Assembly (NCBI RefSeq): GCF_900156605.1
Contig: NZ_FTOA01000001.1
Span: 372,001 to 436,000, forward strand
Source: Insolitispirillum peregrinum
Lineage (GTDB): Bacteria > Pseudomonadota > Alphaproteobacteria > Rhodospirillales > Rhodospirillaceae
Reading direction: 5' to 3'
Length of the DNA: 64,000 nucleotides
Positions within the stretch are counted from its first letter, which is position 1. Every line of letters begins with the position of its first letter. The notes under the pieces were generated by a model. That model saw nothing but the letters and a program-made list of their open reading frames with translations, made no database searches and had not been told where the DNA came from. Positions 36,773 through 46,179 of the stretch are shown here, piece after piece. The position numbers were made by a program, and so were the translations under genes.

Positions 36773-37542
36773 TGGGAGCTCAGGCCGTGGTGGAACAGCC
36801 AAAAGTCGTTGAAGACATTGATGCTTTGGTCGAAGACCTGCTGCAACGCTGGTCCGATGCCTCGGCCGAGCAGATTGTTGCCGACCTGCTGACCCGCGTG
36901 ATGCCCAACGGGCGGGCGGCGCTGGTGTCGTCCTTTGGCACCGAGGCCGCGATCCTGCTGCACATGGTGGCGCAGGTCGATCCCTCGACGCCGATCCTGT
37001 TCATTGATACCGGCAAGCTGTTCGGCGAAACTCTGCGGTACCGCAACAAGCTGGTCAAGCAATTGGGCCTGACCGGGGTGCAGACCCTGACCCCGGCACC
37101 GCTGATTGCCAAGGAAGACGAAGACGGTCTGCTGTTCCAGCGTGATGCCGATCGTTGCTGTTTCCTGCGCAAGGTGGTGCCGCTGAACCGGGCGCTGACC
37201 GGCTTTGATGCCTGGATCAATGGCCGCAAGGGCCACCACGGCGGGGCACGCTCGGCGCTGCCGGTGGCGGAAACCGACGGCCAGCGCCTGAAGGTGACGC
37301 CGCTGGCCCGCTGGACCTCGGAAGACGTGGCGGCCTACTTTGTCGCCCACAACCTGCCGCCGCACCCACTGGAAGAAGACGGCTATCTGTCGGTGGGCTG
37401 CTATACCTGCACCCAGCGGGCTTCGGGCGGTGACGTCCGTTCCGGTCGCTGGGCCGGGCAGGGCAAGACCGAATGCGGCATCCACACCATGGCCGCCGAC
37501 GACGCCGAAAACTTTGCCGATGCCTGGGAGCCGAAGGCCTGA
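36772..37542 (+). CDS. cysH: APS-type (phospho)adenylylsulfate reductase
   Basis: This 256-residue enzyme reduces activated sulfate to sulfite. The catalytic cysteine lies in KTECGIHT (Cys235). Four further cysteines, CC at 129-130 and C210/C213, form the [4Fe-4S] site that marks the APS-reducing type. The P-loop-like SSFGTEAAILLHM is near residue 53, and FIDTGKLFGETLRY follows. It is the last gene of the operon and is followed by a terminator. Confidence 0.94.
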   Translation: MGAQAVVEQPKVVEDIDALVEDLLQRWSDASAEQIVADLLTRVMPNGRAALVSSFGTEAAILLHMVAQVDPSTPILFIDTGKLFGETLRYRNKLVKQLGLTGVQTLTPAPLIAKEDEDGLLFQRDADRCCFLRKVVPLNRALTGFDAWINGRKGHHGGARSALPVAETDGQRLKVTPLARWTSEDVAAYFVAHNLPPHPLEEDGYLSVGCYTCTQRASGGDVRSGRWAGQGKTECGIHTMAADDAENFADAWEPKA

Positions 37543-37567
37543 GGGCTTGACGGCACACGCACAGGAG

Positions 37568-37613
37568 CACGGGCTGCGATGGGGATTTCCTGTCGCAGCC
37601 CGTGGGCGTTTTG
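37568..37613 (+). terminator. Terminator of the sulfate-assimilation operon
   Basis: CACGGGCTGCGA (37568-37579) pairs perfectly with TCGCAGCCCGTG (37593-37604), followed by a short T run. It starts 26 bases after the cysH stop. Confidence 0.75.
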
Positions 37614-37675
37614 TCCTGTTGTGAAGACCGGAAAAAGCTGATACCTCAGGCGCTCCCCTTTCAAATGTTAGAGCC

Positions 37676-37793
37676 GTGAGTCCCCCGAACCCATTTTATT
37701 GATACTCAAAGAAGAAATGGGGGTTTGGGGGCATAGACCCCCAAGCGGTTCAGGCGGCAGCCTGCTCTTGTTCCGCGACTGTCGTGTCCTGTC
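37676..37793 (-). repeat. Dispersed repeat family 1, copy 6 (5' two thirds)
   Basis: In reverse orientation it carries CAGGCTGCCGCCTGAAC, CCCCCAAACCCCCATTTC and the terminal CACGACAGT block of the family. The 3' GGAGCAGCGCTCC hairpin is missing. Confidence 0.65.
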
Positions 37794-37821
37794 AGGGATC
37801 ATGACTCCAGGATCATATCGT

Positions 37822-38874
37822 ATGGAAAATTCAGTAAAAACAACGCGTTCACCCGACCGCCGCCTGTCCGTTGCGCCGATGATGGACTGGACTGACCGCT
37901 TTGACCGGGCTTTTTTGCGCTGTATGACCCAGCATACCCTGCTGTACACCGAAATGGTGGTCACCGGGGCGATCCTGTTTGGCAAGCGGGAGCGGTTCCT
38001 GGATTACGATGCGCAGGAACAGCCGCTGGCGTTGCAGTTGGGGGGATCGGTGCCGGATGAACTGGCGCGCTGTGCCCGCATTGCCGAGGACTGGGGCTAT
38101 CGCGAGGTCAACCTGAACGTCGGCTGCCCATCGGACCGGGTGTCGGCGGGGCGGTTTGGGGCCTGCCTGATGGCCGAGCCTGGGTTGGTAGCTGACTGTG
38201 TGAAGGCGATGCGCGATGCGACGTCGTTGCCGGTGACGGTCAAGCACCGGATTGGCATTGATGACCTCGACAGTTATGAACTGCTAACGCAGTTTGTTTC
38301 GCAGGTGGCTGGTTCCGGGTGCGAAACGTTTGTGGTTCATGCTCGCAAAGCGTGGCTTACCGGCTTGTCACCAAAGGAAAACCGCGAGATTCCGCCGCTG
38401 CGTCATGACGTGGTGCATCAGTTGAAACGCGACTTCCCTCATCTGGAAATCATCCTCAACGGCGGCCTGCGCAGCATCGACGCCTGTCTGGAGCATTTCC
38501 CGGCAGTCGATGGCTGCATGATTGGCCGGGCGGCCTACGAGACGCCCTATGTGCTGGCGACGGCTGACCGCGATATCTTTGGCGATGATCACCCGATCCG
38601 CGACCGCTTTGAGGTGATCGAGGCCTATCGTCCCTATATCGCCGAGAAATTGGCCGAAGGCGTACCGCTGAGCCGGATGACCCGCCATATCCTCGAGCTG
38701 TTCCACGGCCAGCCGGGCGGTCGGCTGTGGCGTCGTCACCTTAGCCAGAACGCCCACCTGCCGAGGGCCGGGCTGGCGGTGGTGGACGAAGCGCTGGACA
38801 TTGCCCGCCGGGCCTTTGCCGCCCGCGAGGAGAAAATGGCCAGTGCAGAGGGGCAGGGCGGCGATCTGTCCTGA
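37822..38874 (+). CDS. dusA: tRNA-dihydrouridine synthase DusA
   Basis: This 350-residue FMN enzyme reduces uridines 20 and 20a in the D-loop of tRNAs. The family motif VNLNVGCPSDRV contains the catalytic cysteine region, with SVAPMMDWTDRHDR-like start (here SVAPMMDWTDRFDR) and HARKAWLTGLSPKENR. The ATG at 37822 is preferred because AGGA lies nine bases before it; 37801 is an alternative in-frame start. It is a single-gene unit. Confidence 0.94.
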   Translation: MENSVKTTRSPDRRLSVAPMMDWTDRFDRAFLRCMTQHTLLYTEMVVTGAILFGKRERFLDYDAQEQPLALQLGGSVPDELARCARIAEDWGYREVNLNVGCPSDRVSAGRFGACLMAEPGLVADCVKAMRDATSLPVTVKHRIGIDDLDSYELLTQFVSQVAGSGCETFVVHARKAWLTGLSPKENREIPPLRHDVVHQLKRDFPHLEIILNGGLRSIDACLEHFPAVDGCMIGRAAYETPYVLATADRDIFGDDHPIRDRFEVIEAYRPYIAEKLAEGVPLSRMTRHILELFHGQPGGRLWRRHLSQNAHLPRAGLAVVDEALDIARRAFAAREEKMASAEGQGGDLS

Positions 38875-38993
38875 TGGTGCGATGCGGAAAGGGGTTGCAA
38901 ATCAGCCCCAAAGCCTTAGCCTGAGTGTGTGCTTGCCCGATGCACGCGCCCTGCGCGATGCTCCGGTGACGATTTTCAAGGGGAGACCGTTTG

Positions 38994-39650
38994 ATGACCG
39001 CAACCGTGATCACCATCGCCCAGCAAAAGGGCGGTGCCGGGAAAACCACTCTGGCGGCGCAGTTGGCCGTCCACTGGGCGGGATCACAGAAAAAGGTGGC
39101 GGTCCTCGACATTGACCCGCAGGCCAGCCTGACCGCCTGGCACATGGTGCGGCGGCGGACGCTGGCCGATCAGGATGCCGGGGGGATTCACCTCTCCACG
39201 GTGGCCGGCTGGCGTCTGGGGACCGAGCTTGACCGGCTGCGGCAGGATTTCGACGTGGTGATCGTTGACAGTCCTCCCCATGCCGAAACCGATGCCAAGG
39301 CGGCCATCCGGGCGGCTGATCTGGTGCTGGTGCCGGTGCAGCCCAGCCCGATGGACCTGTGGGCGATTGGCCCGACGCTGGATGTGGCCCGCAAGGAAAA
39401 GCGCCCGTTCCTGATCGTGCTGAACCGTATGCCGCCGCGCGGAACCCTGCCCGAGCAGGTGATTGCCAAGCTGGCCGAAGACAATCTGCCGATCGCCAAG
39501 GCAAGTCTGGGGAACCGGCAGGTGTTCGCTTCGTCGATGATGGACGGGCGCGGCGTGACCGAGGTCGGCTCGCGCACCACCGCCGCCGCCGAGCTGCGGG
39601 CTTTGGCCGACGAAGCCCGTGCCTATGCGCAGTCTGTCAGCAAGAAATAA
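38994..39650 (+). CDS. ParA/MinD-like P-loop ATPase
   Basis: This 218-residue ATPase has a deviant Walker A motif (QKGGAGKTT at about 11-19), Walker A' (LDIDPQAS) and DSPPHAETD. No ParB, partition site or MinC/E neighbour is present, so it is probably an orphan positioning ATPase acting on an unknown cargo. The ATG at 38994 follows GGGGAGACC. The Nudix gene starts 15 bases after its stop. Confidence 0.88.
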   Translation: MTATVITIAQQKGGAGKTTLAAQLAVHWAGSQKKVAVLDIDPQASLTAWHMVRRRTLADQDAGGIHLSTVAGWRLGTELDRLRQDFDVVIVDSPPHAETDAKAAIRAADLVLVPVQPSPMDLWAIGPTLDVARKEKRPFLIVLNRMPPRGTLPEQVIAKLAEDNLPIAKASLGNRQVFASSMMDGRGVTEVGSRTTAAAELRALADEARAYAQSVSKK

Positions 39651-39665
39651 CTCCGGGAGTTTTCG

Positions 39666-40283
39666 ATGCCGTTGCCCGATACCACCCCGACCCGCGTTGA
39701 ATTGCTGGCCCGTGAGCGGGTCGCCAATGGCTATTGCAAGGTTGACAAGCTGACCCTGCGGCATGAGCAGTACGCCGGAGGCATGGGGCCGGAGATCGTC
39801 CGCGAGGTGGTCGAGCGTGGTAACGCGGCGGCGGTGCTGCTGTATGATCCGGTGCGTGAGTGCTGTGTGATGATCGAACAGTTCCGCCCCGGTGCGTGGC
39901 TGGCCGATCAGGCACCGTGGATGCTGGAAATCGTCGCCGGGATCATCGAGCCGGGGGAAACCGCCGAGGCCGTCTGTCGGCGCGAGGCCGAGGAAGAAGC
40001 CGGGGTTCGCATCGGCGAGTTGCAGAAAATCATGTCCTACATGGTGACGCCGGGCGTGTGTACCGAAACCATTGACCTGTTCGTCGGGCGGGTCGATGCC
40101 AGCGAGGCGCATGGTCTGCACGGGGTGGCTGCCGAGGGCGAAGACATCCGGGTGTTCACCATGACCGTTGACGAGTTGCAATGGGCGCTGGAAACCGGCA
40201 AGGTCAACAACGTCACCACCATCATTGCCATTCAGTGGTTGCTGTTGAATCGTGACCGCCTGCATCAGCAGTGGGGCTGCTGA
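39666..40283 (+). CDS. ADP-ribose pyrophosphatase (Nudix, NudF type)
   Basis: This 205-residue hydrolase has a full Nudix box (GIIEPGETAEAVCRREAEEEAG) with the three catalytic glutamates of REAEEE. The upstream PWMLEIVAG and following SYMVTPGVCTETIDLFVG segments fit NudF-type ADP-ribose pyrophosphatases, which split ADP-ribose to AMP and ribose 5-phosphate. It is probably co-transcribed with the ParA-like gene. Exact substrate is inferred from the family. Confidence 0.88.
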   Translation: MPLPDTTPTRVELLARERVANGYCKVDKLTLRHEQYAGGMGPEIVREVVERGNAAAVLLYDPVRECCVMIEQFRPGAWLADQAPWMLEIVAGIIEPGETAEAVCRREAEEEAGVRIGELQKIMSYMVTPGVCTETIDLFVGRVDASEAHGLHGVAAEGEDIRVFTMTVDELQWALETGKVNNVTTIIAIQWLLLNRDRLHQQWGC

Positions 40284-40389
40284 GGCGGCTGTATTGCAAC
40301 CGGATTGCAAAAAGTCCGACTGAAAGACTTGATTGCTCGCCTGTGGCACCATAATCTTACAGAAAGCTGTGGATTAAGGGTAATTTCAC

Positions 40390-41400
40390 ATGATTTCTGT
40401 GCAGAAAAACGGCGCCGTCAAGGATGGGTTCCTCGACAGTATCGGCAACACGCCGCTGATCCGGTTGCCGTGGGCGTCCGAACAGGCGGGCTGTACCATT
40501 CTGGGCAAGGCCGAGTTTCTCAATCCCGGTGGCTCGGTCAAGGACCGGGCGGCGCTGGCGCTGATCATGGATGCGCGCGAACGTGGCGTCCTGCCGCCGG
40601 GCGGCACCATCGTCGAAGGGACCGCTGGCAACACCGGTATCGGTCTGGCGCTGGTCGGCAATGCGCTGGGCTACAAGACCATCATCGTGATGCCCGAAAC
40701 GCAGAGCCAGGAAAAGAAGGACATGCTCCGCCTGTGTGGTGCAGACCTGCGGCTGGTTCCGGCGGTGCCCTACAAGGACCCGATGAACTACGCCCGTTAT
40801 TCCGGTCGTCTGGCCGAAGAACTGGGGGCGTTCTGGGCCAACCAGTTCGACAATACCGCCAATCGCATGGGCCATTACCGCACCACCGGCCCGGAAATCT
40901 GGGACCAGTCCGCCGGGACGGTCACCGGCTTCACCTGTGCTGTCGGCACCGGTGGCACGCTGTGGGGAACGGCGGCGGCGCTGAAGGAGCGCAACCCGAA
41001 CATCGTCTGCGCGCTGGCCGATCCGCACGGATCGGCGCTGTATGACTGGGTGAAAAACGGTGAACTGAAGGCCGAAGGCTCGTCGATCACCGAAGGCATC
41101 GGGCAGGGGCGGGTGACCGCCAACCTCGAAGACCTGCCGGTTGATGATGCCTTCCGCATTGCTGACGACGAAGCGTTGAACGTTTTGTTCAACATGGTGA
41201 TCCGCGATGGTCTGGTGCTGGGCGGCTCGTCGGGGGTCAACGTGGCGGCGGCCATTCGTCTGGGGCGTCAGCTTGGCCCGGATGCGGTGGTGGCAACCAT
41301 CCTGTGCGATGGTGGTGCCCGTTATCAGTCGAAGCTCTACAACCCGGCGTTTCTGGCTGAAAAGGGTCTCCCGTGTCCGCCGTGGATGGCGTCCGCATAA
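40390..41400 (+). CDS. Cysteine synthase (O-acetylserine sulfhydrylase family)
   Basis: This 336-residue PLP enzyme joins sulfide to O-acetylserine. The PLP lysine is in LNPGGSVKDRAAL, the substrate loop in EGTAGNTGIGLALVG, and the phosphate site in AVGTGGTLWGT. It fits with the sulfate-reduction operon three kilobases upstream as a sulfide consumer. The protein is about 20 residues longer than typical CysK and lies closer to the CysK2-like branch of alphaproteobacteria, so the donor substrate is less certain. Confidence 0.9.
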   Translation: MISVQKNGAVKDGFLDSIGNTPLIRLPWASEQAGCTILGKAEFLNPGGSVKDRAALALIMDARERGVLPPGGTIVEGTAGNTGIGLALVGNALGYKTIIVMPETQSQEKKDMLRLCGADLRLVPAVPYKDPMNYARYSGRLAEELGAFWANQFDNTANRMGHYRTTGPEIWDQSAGTVTGFTCAVGTGGTLWGTAAALKERNPNIVCALADPHGSALYDWVKNGELKAEGSSITEGIGQGRVTANLEDLPVDDAFRIADDEALNVLFNMVIRDGLVLGGSSGVNVAAAIRLGRQLGPDAVVATILCDGGARYQSKLYNPAFLAEKGLPCPPWMASA

Positions 41401-41490
41401 AAGGAGATTGCCTTCCTGTCCCTGCGGGGGCATCGTCTTTCTGCCACGGCGGTAACGGCGGTGCCTTTGCAGGGCCTGTCGTTGCCATTG

Positions 41491-41596
41491 GCTAGACCAG
41501 CGTGCGTTAAATCGGATGCAGGCACGCTGGTCCAGGATTTTGTTCTGTCGCATTGTTCTTGCGAAAACCGGTTTCCACTTTTCGCACAATGCTCTG
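41491..41596 (+). repeat. Dispersed repeat family 2, copy 3 (full)
   Basis: Hairpin A is TAGACCAGCGTGCGTTAAA with GCACGCTGGTCCA. Hairpin B is GTCGCATTGTTCTTGCGAAA with ACCGGTTTCCACTTTTCGCA and CAATGCTC. It sits 32 bases before the sseA start. Confidence 0.75.
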
Positions 41597-41627
41597 GCAG
41601 GTGGAAACGCAGCAACAGGAAGCGCCA

Positions 41628-42485
41628 ATGTCTTATACCCGTCCCGACCCCCTGGTCAGCACGCAATGGTTGGCTGACCATCTGGCCGCCCCGGATGTGC
41701 GGGTGGTTGACGCCAGCTATAGTCTGGACCCCAGCCGCGACATGCGGGCCGAATACGAAGCCTGTCATGTGCCGGGGGCGGTATTTTTCGATATCGACGA
41801 CATTGCCGACCGCACCAGCCCCTATAAACACACCGTGCCTGCCGCCGAAGTGTTTGCCGCCAAGGTGCGCAAGCTGGGGCTGGGTGATGGCAACCACGTG
41901 GTGGTTTATGACAGCAACGGCGGCGTGATGGCCGCCTGTCGGGTGTGGTGGCTGTTCCGCCTGTTCGGGGCGACCAATGTGTCGGTGCTTGACGGGGGCC
42001 TGCCCAAGTGGCTGGCCGAGAACCGCCCGGTGGAAGACCTGCCGCCGCCCGCCCGCGAGCGTCATTTTACCGCCCGCATGGACACCACCCTGTTCCGCTC
42101 GGCAGAAAACCTGCTTGCCAACCTGACGGCGGAAACGCCCGAGCAGGTGGTTGATGCCCGCTCGCCGGGTCGGTTCCGGGGCGAAGAAGCGGAGCCACGG
42201 GCCGGTGTGCGTCAGGGGCGGATTCCTGCCTCGCTGAATCTGCCCTTTACCGCCCTGATCGACCCGCAGAGCAAGACCTTCCTGCCGCCCGAGCAGTTGC
42301 GTCAGCAGTTCGATGCCGCCGGTGTTGACCTGTCAAAGCCGCTGGTGGCCTCGTGCGGCTCCGGCGTAACCGCTTGCGTGATTGCCATGGCTGGCTATCT
42401 GCTGGGCAAGGATGATATCTCGATCTTTGATGGCTCGTGGAGCGAGTGGGGCAGCCGGGCCGAGTTGCCGATTGCGGTGGGCTGA
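41628..42485 (+). CDS. sseA: 3-mercaptopyruvate sulfurtransferase
   Basis: This 285-residue two-domain rhodanese moves sulfur from 3-mercaptopyruvate to an acceptor. The active-site loop is CGSGVTA, which marks mercaptopyruvate rather than thiosulfate specificity. The inactive N-terminal rhodanese domain holds VRVVDASYSLDPSRD and HVPGAVFFDIDDIAD. The ATG at 41628 follows AGCAACAGGA. It continues the sulfur theme of this region. Confidence 0.93.
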   Translation: MSYTRPDPLVSTQWLADHLAAPDVRVVDASYSLDPSRDMRAEYEACHVPGAVFFDIDDIADRTSPYKHTVPAAEVFAAKVRKLGLGDGNHVVVYDSNGGVMAACRVWWLFRLFGATNVSVLDGGLPKWLAENRPVEDLPPPARERHFTARMDTTLFRSAENLLANLTAETPEQVVDARSPGRFRGEEAEPRAGVRQGRIPASLNLPFTALIDPQSKTFLPPEQLRQQFDAAGVDLSKPLVASCGSGVTACVIAMAGYLLGKDDISIFDGSWSEWGSRAELPIAVG

Positions 42486-42501
42486 GGAAAGAGGAGGGGG
42501 A

Positions 42502-42565
42502 CGTGGAGCGCTGCTCCACACCTCGCCGGGGCCTTGAGGCCCCGGACCCCATTGTGTTGAGAGTC
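42502..42565 (-). repeat. Dispersed repeat family 1, copy 7 (3' part)
   Basis: In reverse orientation it contains GTGGAGCGCTGCTCCACACC and the hairpin CCGGGGCC-TTGA-GGCCCCGG and ends near GGACCCCATT. It starts 17 bases after the sseA stop. Confidence 0.7.
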
Positions 42566-42607
42566 AAAAAAAGCCCGGGCACGTCAATGACGGACCCGGG
42601 CTTTTTA
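42566..42607. terminator. Bidirectional terminator between sseA and bfr
   Basis: AAAAAGCCCGGG (42568-42579) pairs with CCCGGGCTTTTT (42595-42606). It serves both converging genes. Confidence 0.85.
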
Positions 42608-42627
42608 TCAGTACGGCAGACGGAAAC

Positions 42628-43098
42628 TCAGTCTTCGATTGCCGACTGCAGGTAGTTCGGCAGGCCGACGTCGTTGATCAAGCTCTGCTGGGTTTCCAGC
42701 CAGTCGATATGCTCTTCGCATTCTTCCAGCAGTTCCTGCAGCTCGTCGCGGCTGACGTAATCCTGCGAGGTTTCACACAGGGCAATGGTGCTCACCAGCG
42801 CGGTGCGCAGGTCGGTGGCCATGCCCAGATCGGCGGCGATGATTTCCGGCACGTCTTCGCCGATATGCAGCTTGCCGAGGTCTTGCAGGTTCGGCAGGCC
42901 TTCGAGGAACAGGACGCGCTCGATGATCTCATCGGCTTCCTTCATGGCGCGGATCGACTGCTTGTAGATCGACTTGCCCAGGCCGGCGAGGCCCCAATGC
43001 TTCAGCATGCGGGCGTGCAGGAAGTACTGGTTGATGGCGGTCAGTTCGATCTTGAGCACGCCGTTCAGGGCGGCGATGACGCTCTTGTCACCTTTCAT
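42628..43098 (-). CDS. Bacterioferritin, heme-binding subunit with a degenerate ferroxidase site
   Basis: This 156-residue subunit aligns without gaps to E. coli Bfr over its first 90 residues. The heme ligand Met52 is kept ([12 protein letters not shown]). Of the six ferroxidase ligands only Glu18 and His130 remain: position 51 is Ala, 54 is Glu, 94 is Ala and 127 is Cys. It should therefore bind heme at the subunit interface but not oxidise iron by itself. It lies 49 bases downstream of the second subunit gene, on the same strand. Confidence 0.92.
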   Translation of the reverse strand: MKGDKSVIAALNGVLKIELTAINQYFLHARMLKHWGLAGLGKSIYKQSIRAMKEADEIIERVLFLEGLPNLQDLGKLHIGEDVPEIIAADLGMATDLRTALVSTIALCETSQDYVSRDELQELLEECEEHIDWLETQQSLINDVGLPNYLQSAIED

Positions 43099-43147
43099 GG
43101 GGACAGCTCCTAAAGAAGAAGGGGGGCGGGGAACCGTGGCTGAAACC

Positions 43148-43627
43148 TCAGCCGGCCGAACCCATCATCGACTGCTGGTAGTTCTGCAGGCCGATCTTTT
43201 CGATCAGGCCCAGCTGCTTTTCCAGCCAGTAGCCATGGTCGATTTCGGTGTCTTCCAGCATCTTCAGGAGAATTTCGCGGGTCTGGTAGTCCTGCTCACG
43301 TTCGCACAGGGCAATGGCGTCCTTCAGGGCGGCGACCACCGAGATTTCGACATTCAGGTCGCTTTGCAGCATTGACGGGACATCATGGCCGACGTGGATC
43401 GCGTCGCGGGTCACCAGATCGGGCACGCCCCCCAGGAACAGGATGCGCTTGATCAGCTCCTGGCAATGTTCCAGCTCGTCCTGCTGTTCGTGCTTGATGC
43501 GCTCGTACAGCTTGTTCAGGCCCCAGTCTTCGTACATGTGGGCGTGGACGAAATACTGGTCAGCGGCGGACAGCTCGCCCGCCAGCAGCGTGTTCAGGCG
43601 GTCGATGATAATTTGTTTACCCTGCAT
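43148..43627 (-). CDS. Bacterioferritin, ferroxidase subunit lacking the heme methionine
   Basis: This 159-residue subunit keeps all six ferroxidase ligands by alignment with E. coli Bfr: Glu18, Glu51, His54, Glu94, Glu127 and His130. Position 52, the heme-ligating methionine, is leucine (DELEHC). It is thus the catalytic partner of the heme-type subunit downstream, and the two probably form a mixed 24-mer iron store. The ATG at 43627 is chosen for homology and for the GGAGA-type site upstream; the frame extends 22 codons further. Confidence 0.92.
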   Translation of the reverse strand: MQGKQIIIDRLNTLLAGELSAADQYFVHAHMYEDWGLNKLYERIKHEQQDELEHCQELIKRILFLGGVPDLVTRDAIHVGHDVPSMLQSDLNVEISVVAALKDAIALCEREQDYQTREILLKMLEDTEIDHGYWLEKQLGLIEKIGLQNYQQSMMGSAG

Positions 43628-43868
43628 GGCACATCTCCGGGCGCAAGTAATCTTCACTTCCGCCAAGATACGGATGTGCCGAGAAAAAATCAAGTAAAAT
43701 CAATAAGTTACTATTGAGGCTTAAATGCTTTCTAAATCGATGCCGTTCGCGTCAGCCAAAAACCGTTGTTGGTGAACGTGTTACCGGTTCCTGTTCTGTT
43801 GCAACAAAGTCGCACTTTCAAATGTTGAGCGCTTGAATCGGGTATTCAGGCTTTCCGCTGCGGCATCG

Positions 43869-44288
43869 TCAGACGTTGCGCAGGCGCACGATGATGTCGA
43901 TTCCACAGATTTCGGTGCCCGCCGGGGCGCTCGGCAGGGTTTCGGGCAGAGGAAACGGCTCGTTCATCGCCTCTAAAGTCCCAAGGGATTCATTGAAGTA
44001 GTGATGGTGCAGGTTCGGATCGGTGCAGAACCAGATACGCTCGCCAAAGCCGATTCGGCGGACCAGTCCGGCAGCGGCAAACTGGTTGAGCGTGTTATAG
44101 ACGGTCGCCAGCGACAGGCGCTGGCCCTTTTCGGTCAGGTCGCGGTGGAACTGGTCGGGGCTGATGTGGGTTTGCAGGGTATCGCGCAGGGCTTCCAGCA
44201 TGGCGATCCGCTGACGTGTTGGCAGGATGCGGTGACGCCGCAGGGTTTGGGGGGCTGGCTCTCGGAGCGTTGCGTCACGGACTGCCAT
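43869..44288 (-). CDS. irr: Fur-family iron regulator Irr
   Basis: This 139-residue protein has the Fur winged helix (RILPTRQRIAMLEALRDT...SLATVYNTLNQFAAAGLVRRIGFGERIWF) and a HHHYF motif like the heme-binding histidine run of Irr. Irr controls iron use in alphaproteobacteria in response to heme. It lies upstream of the bacterioferritin pair on the same strand, separated by 241 bases, and bacterioferritin genes are classical Irr targets. A full Irr box was not found; only a half-site-like TTTCTAAA occurs at 43729-43736. Confidence 0.85.
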   Translation of the reverse strand: MAVRDATLREPAPQTLRRHRILPTRQRIAMLEALRDTLQTHISPDQFHRDLTEKGQRLSLATVYNTLNQFAAAGLVRRIGFGERIWFCTDPNLHHHYFNESLGTLEAMNEPFPLPETLPSAPAGTEICGIDIIVRLRNV

Positions 44289-44412
44289 GGTGGGGTTCCT
44301 GTGGAAAGGGGGAAGCCGACTTTGCTTAAAGTAAGAAGCATTCGCAATATAAAGCGTGCCCCTGTTTTTTCAACAGGTTTTCCGCGCCAAGCCCCAGAGA
44401 CTCCCCCCCTTG

Positions 44413-46179
44413 TTATCGGTACAAGGCATCCAGCAGGCCGCGATAGCGGGCGAGAATAACATGGCGGCACAATTTTAGCGTCGGGGTCAGCATGCCATTG
44501 TCGATGGTAAAGGCCTCGTCCGCCAGCGCGATGCTGCGGATTTTCTCGATGGCCGACAGCCCGCCGTTCACCCGTCCGACGGCGGCCAGAACGGCCTGCC
44601 GCAGGGCTTCGGGGTCGCCTTGATGGCGGCGGAGGCAGTCTTCGCCGGGGACGATCAGGGCCACCATGTGCGGTCGGCCATCGCCATGGACCATCGCCTG
44701 GGCAATGTCCGGCTCCAGGGTCAAAAAGCCTTCCAGCCGTTGCGGCGAGATGTTGTCGCCACCGGAATTGACGATGATGTCCTTCTTGCGGTCGGTGATG
44801 CGCAGGTCGCCTTCGGGCGAAATTTCGCCGATATCTCCGGTGTGCAGCCAGCCGTCAGCATCCAGAACCTGCGCCGTTGCCAGCGGGTTGTTCCAGTATC
44901 CGTTCATCACCAGTGGACCCCGGACACAGATTTCGCCATCGCCGGCAATGTTCAGCTCGACGCCGTACAAGGCCGGGCCGACCGCATCCAGCCGCACGCG
45001 CCGGGGGATATTGACGGAAATCACCGGAGCGGCTTCGGTTTGCCCATAGCCTTGCAGGATGCGCACCCCCAGCGCGGTAAAGAACGCGCCAACGTCGCTG
45101 TTCAGGGGGGCACCGCCCGAGACGAACGCTTTCAGGCGTCCGCCAAAGCGGGCCTTGACCTTTCGCCGCACCAGCAGGCTGCACAGGCCGTTCAGGGCCG
45201 TGTCGCGCCAGCGCATCGTTTCCGGTGCGCGCAGGGCCTGTTCACCCAGCCGCAGGGTACGGGTAAACCATGCCGCCTTGCTGCCGCCCTGCCGTTCGAC
45301 CCCGCGCAAAATCTTTTGGCGCAGGACTTCATACAGGCGGGGGACGGCGGTCATGATGGTCGGCTGCATGTCCTGCATGTTGCTGGCCAGCGCATCCAGG
45401 CTTTCGGCATAGGCAATCTGGGCACCGATGGTGATCGGGAAAAACTGCCCGGCGGTGTGTTCATAGGCGTGGCTGAGCGGCAGGAAGGACAGGAAACGCT
45501 CCTCGCCCAGTCCCAGTTGCACCACCACCTGATGGGCACCCAGACAATTGTGCAGGATCGCCTGATGCGACAGCATCACGCCTTTGGGGGCGCCGCCGGT
45601 GCCCGAGGTATAGATCAGGCAGGCGGTGTCAGTCGGGTGGGCGTGCAAACCCGGCAGGGGGATATCTGTCGCCTGCTGCCCGGCCTGACAGACATCATCC
45701 CACATCACCAGCGACAGGCCGGGATTTTGCCGCAGATCCGCCGGGTCCAGCAGGATGATCTGTGGTGGAACCGCCGTCTGGGTGGCGGCTTGCAGCAGGC
45801 GGGGGGCCAGCTTGCCGGTGCAGATCACCACCGATGGCGTGCAGTCGCGCAGGATGTGCAAATGGTCGGCAACGGTGTTGGTGGTGTAGGCCGGAACGGT
45901 AATCCCGCCTGCGGCCATGATCGCCAGATCGGCAATGCACCATTCCGGGCGGTTGTCCGCCACGATCACCACCCGCTCCCCCGGTTGCAGGGCGCAGGCG
46001 GTCAGCAGTCCGCGGGCGAGCTGTTCCACCTGCCCGGCCACCGTTTGCCATGACCGGGCCTGCCATGTGCCGTCGGCCTTGCTCCACAGGAACGGCTGGC
46101 TGCCAAAGCGGCGGGCCTGGGTGAAAAAGGCATCGCACAGCGTGCGGGGCTGGGTGAAGTCAAGGGCGCGGCTGGTCAC
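44413..46179 (-). CDS. AMP-forming long-chain acyl-CoA synthetase
   Basis: This 588-residue enzyme activates fatty acids to acyl-CoA through acyl-AMP. The ATP-binding motif is YTSGTGGAPKGVMLSHQAI, the second motif is GYGQTEAAPVIS, and the hinge region is GWLHTGDIGEISPEGDLRITDRKKDIIVNSGGDNISPQ. The GTG at 46179 is chosen because it begins the conserved part; an ATG at 46296 would add 39 poorly conserved residues. It is divergent from the peptidase gene. Confidence 0.92.
   Translation of the reverse strand: MTSRALDFTQPRTLCDAFFTQARRFGSQPFLWSKADGTWQARSWQTVAGQVEQLARGLLTACALQPGERVVIVADNRPEWCIADLAIMAAGGITVPAYTTNTVADHLHILRDCTPSVVICTGKLAPRLLQAATQTAVPPQIILLDPADLRQNPGLSLVMWDDVCQAGQQATDIPLPGLHAHPTDTACLIYTSGTGGAPKGVMLSHQAILHNCLGAHQVVVQLGLGEERFLSFLPLSHAYEHTAGQFFPITIGAQIAYAESLDALASNMQDMQPTIMTAVPRLYEVLRQKILRGVERQGGSKAAWFTRTLRLGEQALRAPETMRWRDTALNGLCSLLVRRKVKARFGGRLKAFVSGGAPLNSDVGAFFTALGVRILQGYGQTEAAPVISVNIPRRVRLDAVGPALYGVELNIAGDGEICVRGPLVMNGYWNNPLATAQVLDADGWLHTGDIGEISPEGDLRITDRKKDIIVNSGGDNISPQRLEGFLTLEPDIAQAMVHGDGRPHMVALIVPGEDCLRRHQGDPEALRQAVLAAVGRVNGGLSAIEKIRSIALADEAFTIDNGMLTPTLKLCRHVILARYRGLLDALYR

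Noticed and set aside
43724-43740. Irr box upstream of the bacterioferritin pair
   Set aside because: Only one half of the TTTAGAA/TTCTAAA-like element is seen, so it is mentioned with irr but not listed as a site.
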